Part shown: positions 59,014 to 64,000 of the stretch, piece after piece | How the letters are laid out: each line of letters starts with the position of its first letter | Position numbering within the stretch: the first letter of the stretch is position 1 | Assembly: GCF_033807715.1 (NCBI RefSeq) | Contig: NC_084591.1 | Coordinates: 24,487,090-24,551,089 of the forward strand | Direction of reading: 5' to 3' | Length of the DNA stretch: 64,000 bases | Source of the DNA: Cololabis saira | Lineage: Eukaryota; Chordata; Actinopteri; Beloniformes; Belonidae | Made by a program: the position numbers and the translations under genes | The notes under the pieces: model-generated | The model's database searches: none | Seen by the model: only the letters and a program-made list of their open reading frames with translations | What the model was told of the DNA's origin: nothing

Positions 59014-60031
59014 GGCATCCTGCATTCTGGATAACCTGTGTGAGAAAAATTCAAATGCCCATTCTTGCTTTGTCGCCCGTTTGCCCTGTAATTCCACTTA
59101 AGGAACCACCTTGCTGAGCTTGTCAGGACCAATCAAGCCACACAGCCTTTAATGAATAATGTTTTTGTTAAACATGCTGCAATCAAGGTTCACTGTGGAT
59201 CCTTGAGGCACATGGAGGAATAGGAAATAAAATGTTTTCTTTTCTTTACTGACACAAAAACAGCAGGTTTTTTGTGGATGAACAGTAATTTTGTTCCACG
59301 ATGTTCCAGTCTGGATTGGTGCCATTTCTTGATGAAATATACATTTAAATGTGTTTTCCAAATAAGTTTTTGTTTGGTCAAACTTAATCTTTTTTTCGCA
59401 GTTCATGTATGAATAGAGGCAATGTAAAATAAGACATTGGTAAAGGTACCAGGTAAGAGAAAAAGGCCCTTACCGTGCTGCAAATAAAAATACATCCTTT
59501 TTTTTCTTTTTTTTTTTCCTTTTTTAGTTTTGATCCATTTGATGTACTAACTGTCATGTCTTTTAATTCCTGCTGCAGCTTGTGCACATCTCTAAAAGGA
59601 TTATATAGTGTGATTTAGGACATTAAAAAATGACTGCAAGGCTCTATCCCTCTCTCCGAGTGCTCCTTCTGCATCTTAAGGAGTTCCACATGCTGTGAAT
59701 GGTTAAGCATGTGAAGACCAGGTTCCTACTTAAGCCGATTTCAGTAGTTTCAGGACTCGGCTGTTTAAGCGGGCTGTAGTGGTACTTGGAAAAGTTGTTG
59801 TATATTGTCCTGAAACTTCCAGTTAAGCAAACATTGCATGTCCTGTGTTATAAACAGACATATAAAGAAATGCTTTGAAAATTGATCTTCGCAAAGAAGA
59901 ATTTACTCGGGAAATTTTTTTTCTAGTGGTGGAAAAGAAAAAAGGTGACATACTTTAGTGAAATATGTTTTTTCTTACTTGCCTTTCAGAGTTTTAAAAT
60001 GAACCAACAACACAAAATACAGCAAAAACCT

Positions 60032-60035
<4 letters not shown>
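59014..60035. other. Gene-free DNA
   Basis: No supported feature. T-rich tract at 59498-59526. Confidence 0.4.

Positions 60036-60107
<72 letters not shown>
60036..60107. repeat. TA microsatellite
   Basis: About 36 uninterrupted TA dinucleotides. Confidence 0.97.

Positions 60108-64000
<3,893 letters not shown>

Overview
The window looks like nuclear DNA of a ray-finned fish. It has long vertebrate-type CA and TA microsatellites and several transposon classes typical of teleosts: a Rex3/RTE retrotransposon, hAT, Tc1 and PIF/Harbinger-like DNA elements, a tRNA-derived SINE and an L2-like LINE tail. I found no intact host protein-coding gene, rRNA or true tRNA. Family names come from recalled motifs and structural hallmarks (target-site duplications, terminal inverted repeats), not from database searches.

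Positions 1-22559 hold a head-to-tail array of about seven related units, all in the same orientation, spaced about 2.6-4.4 kb apart and cut by the left window edge. A unit contains a block P, a short ATT microsatellite, a block Q of about 1.4 kb, a GC-rich promoter-like cassette R, and a spacer. P is itself built from a module of about 357 bp (1-3 copies) followed by a 128-bp module (2-3 or more copies). P and Q are distant relatives of each other. Units 1-3 form one sequence subfamily and units 4-6 another. The R slot holds different GC-rich DNA in different units, and several versions are followed by a GTAAGT splice-donor-like sequence. Spacers A and B are reused in a mosaic. Isolated P copies occur at 42633-43087 and, inverted, at 58141-59013.

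Positions 22560-40290 are mostly single-copy-looking AT-rich DNA with inserted DNA transposons. Three hAT-like elements have 8-bp target duplications (24428-27218, 30493-31363, 33905-34563). There is also a Harbinger-like element (28248-28731), a remnant encoding a Myb/SANT-like domain (33051-33580) and a decayed RTE-type LINE (37000-37890).

Positions 40295-42633 hold a 5'-truncated Rex3-type LINE on the minus strand with recognisable reverse transcriptase motifs. It is broken by frameshifts and by a 236-bp solo LTR with a perfect 5-bp target duplication. From 43090 to the end the DNA is largely gene-free and looks intronic or intergenic. It carries two copies of a small interspersed repeat, a Tc1-like 3' end, a complete tRNA-SINE, an L2-like tail, the inverted P copy and microsatellites. 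A few segments rich in homeodomain and other transcription-factor-like motifs may be regulatory, but that is conjecture.
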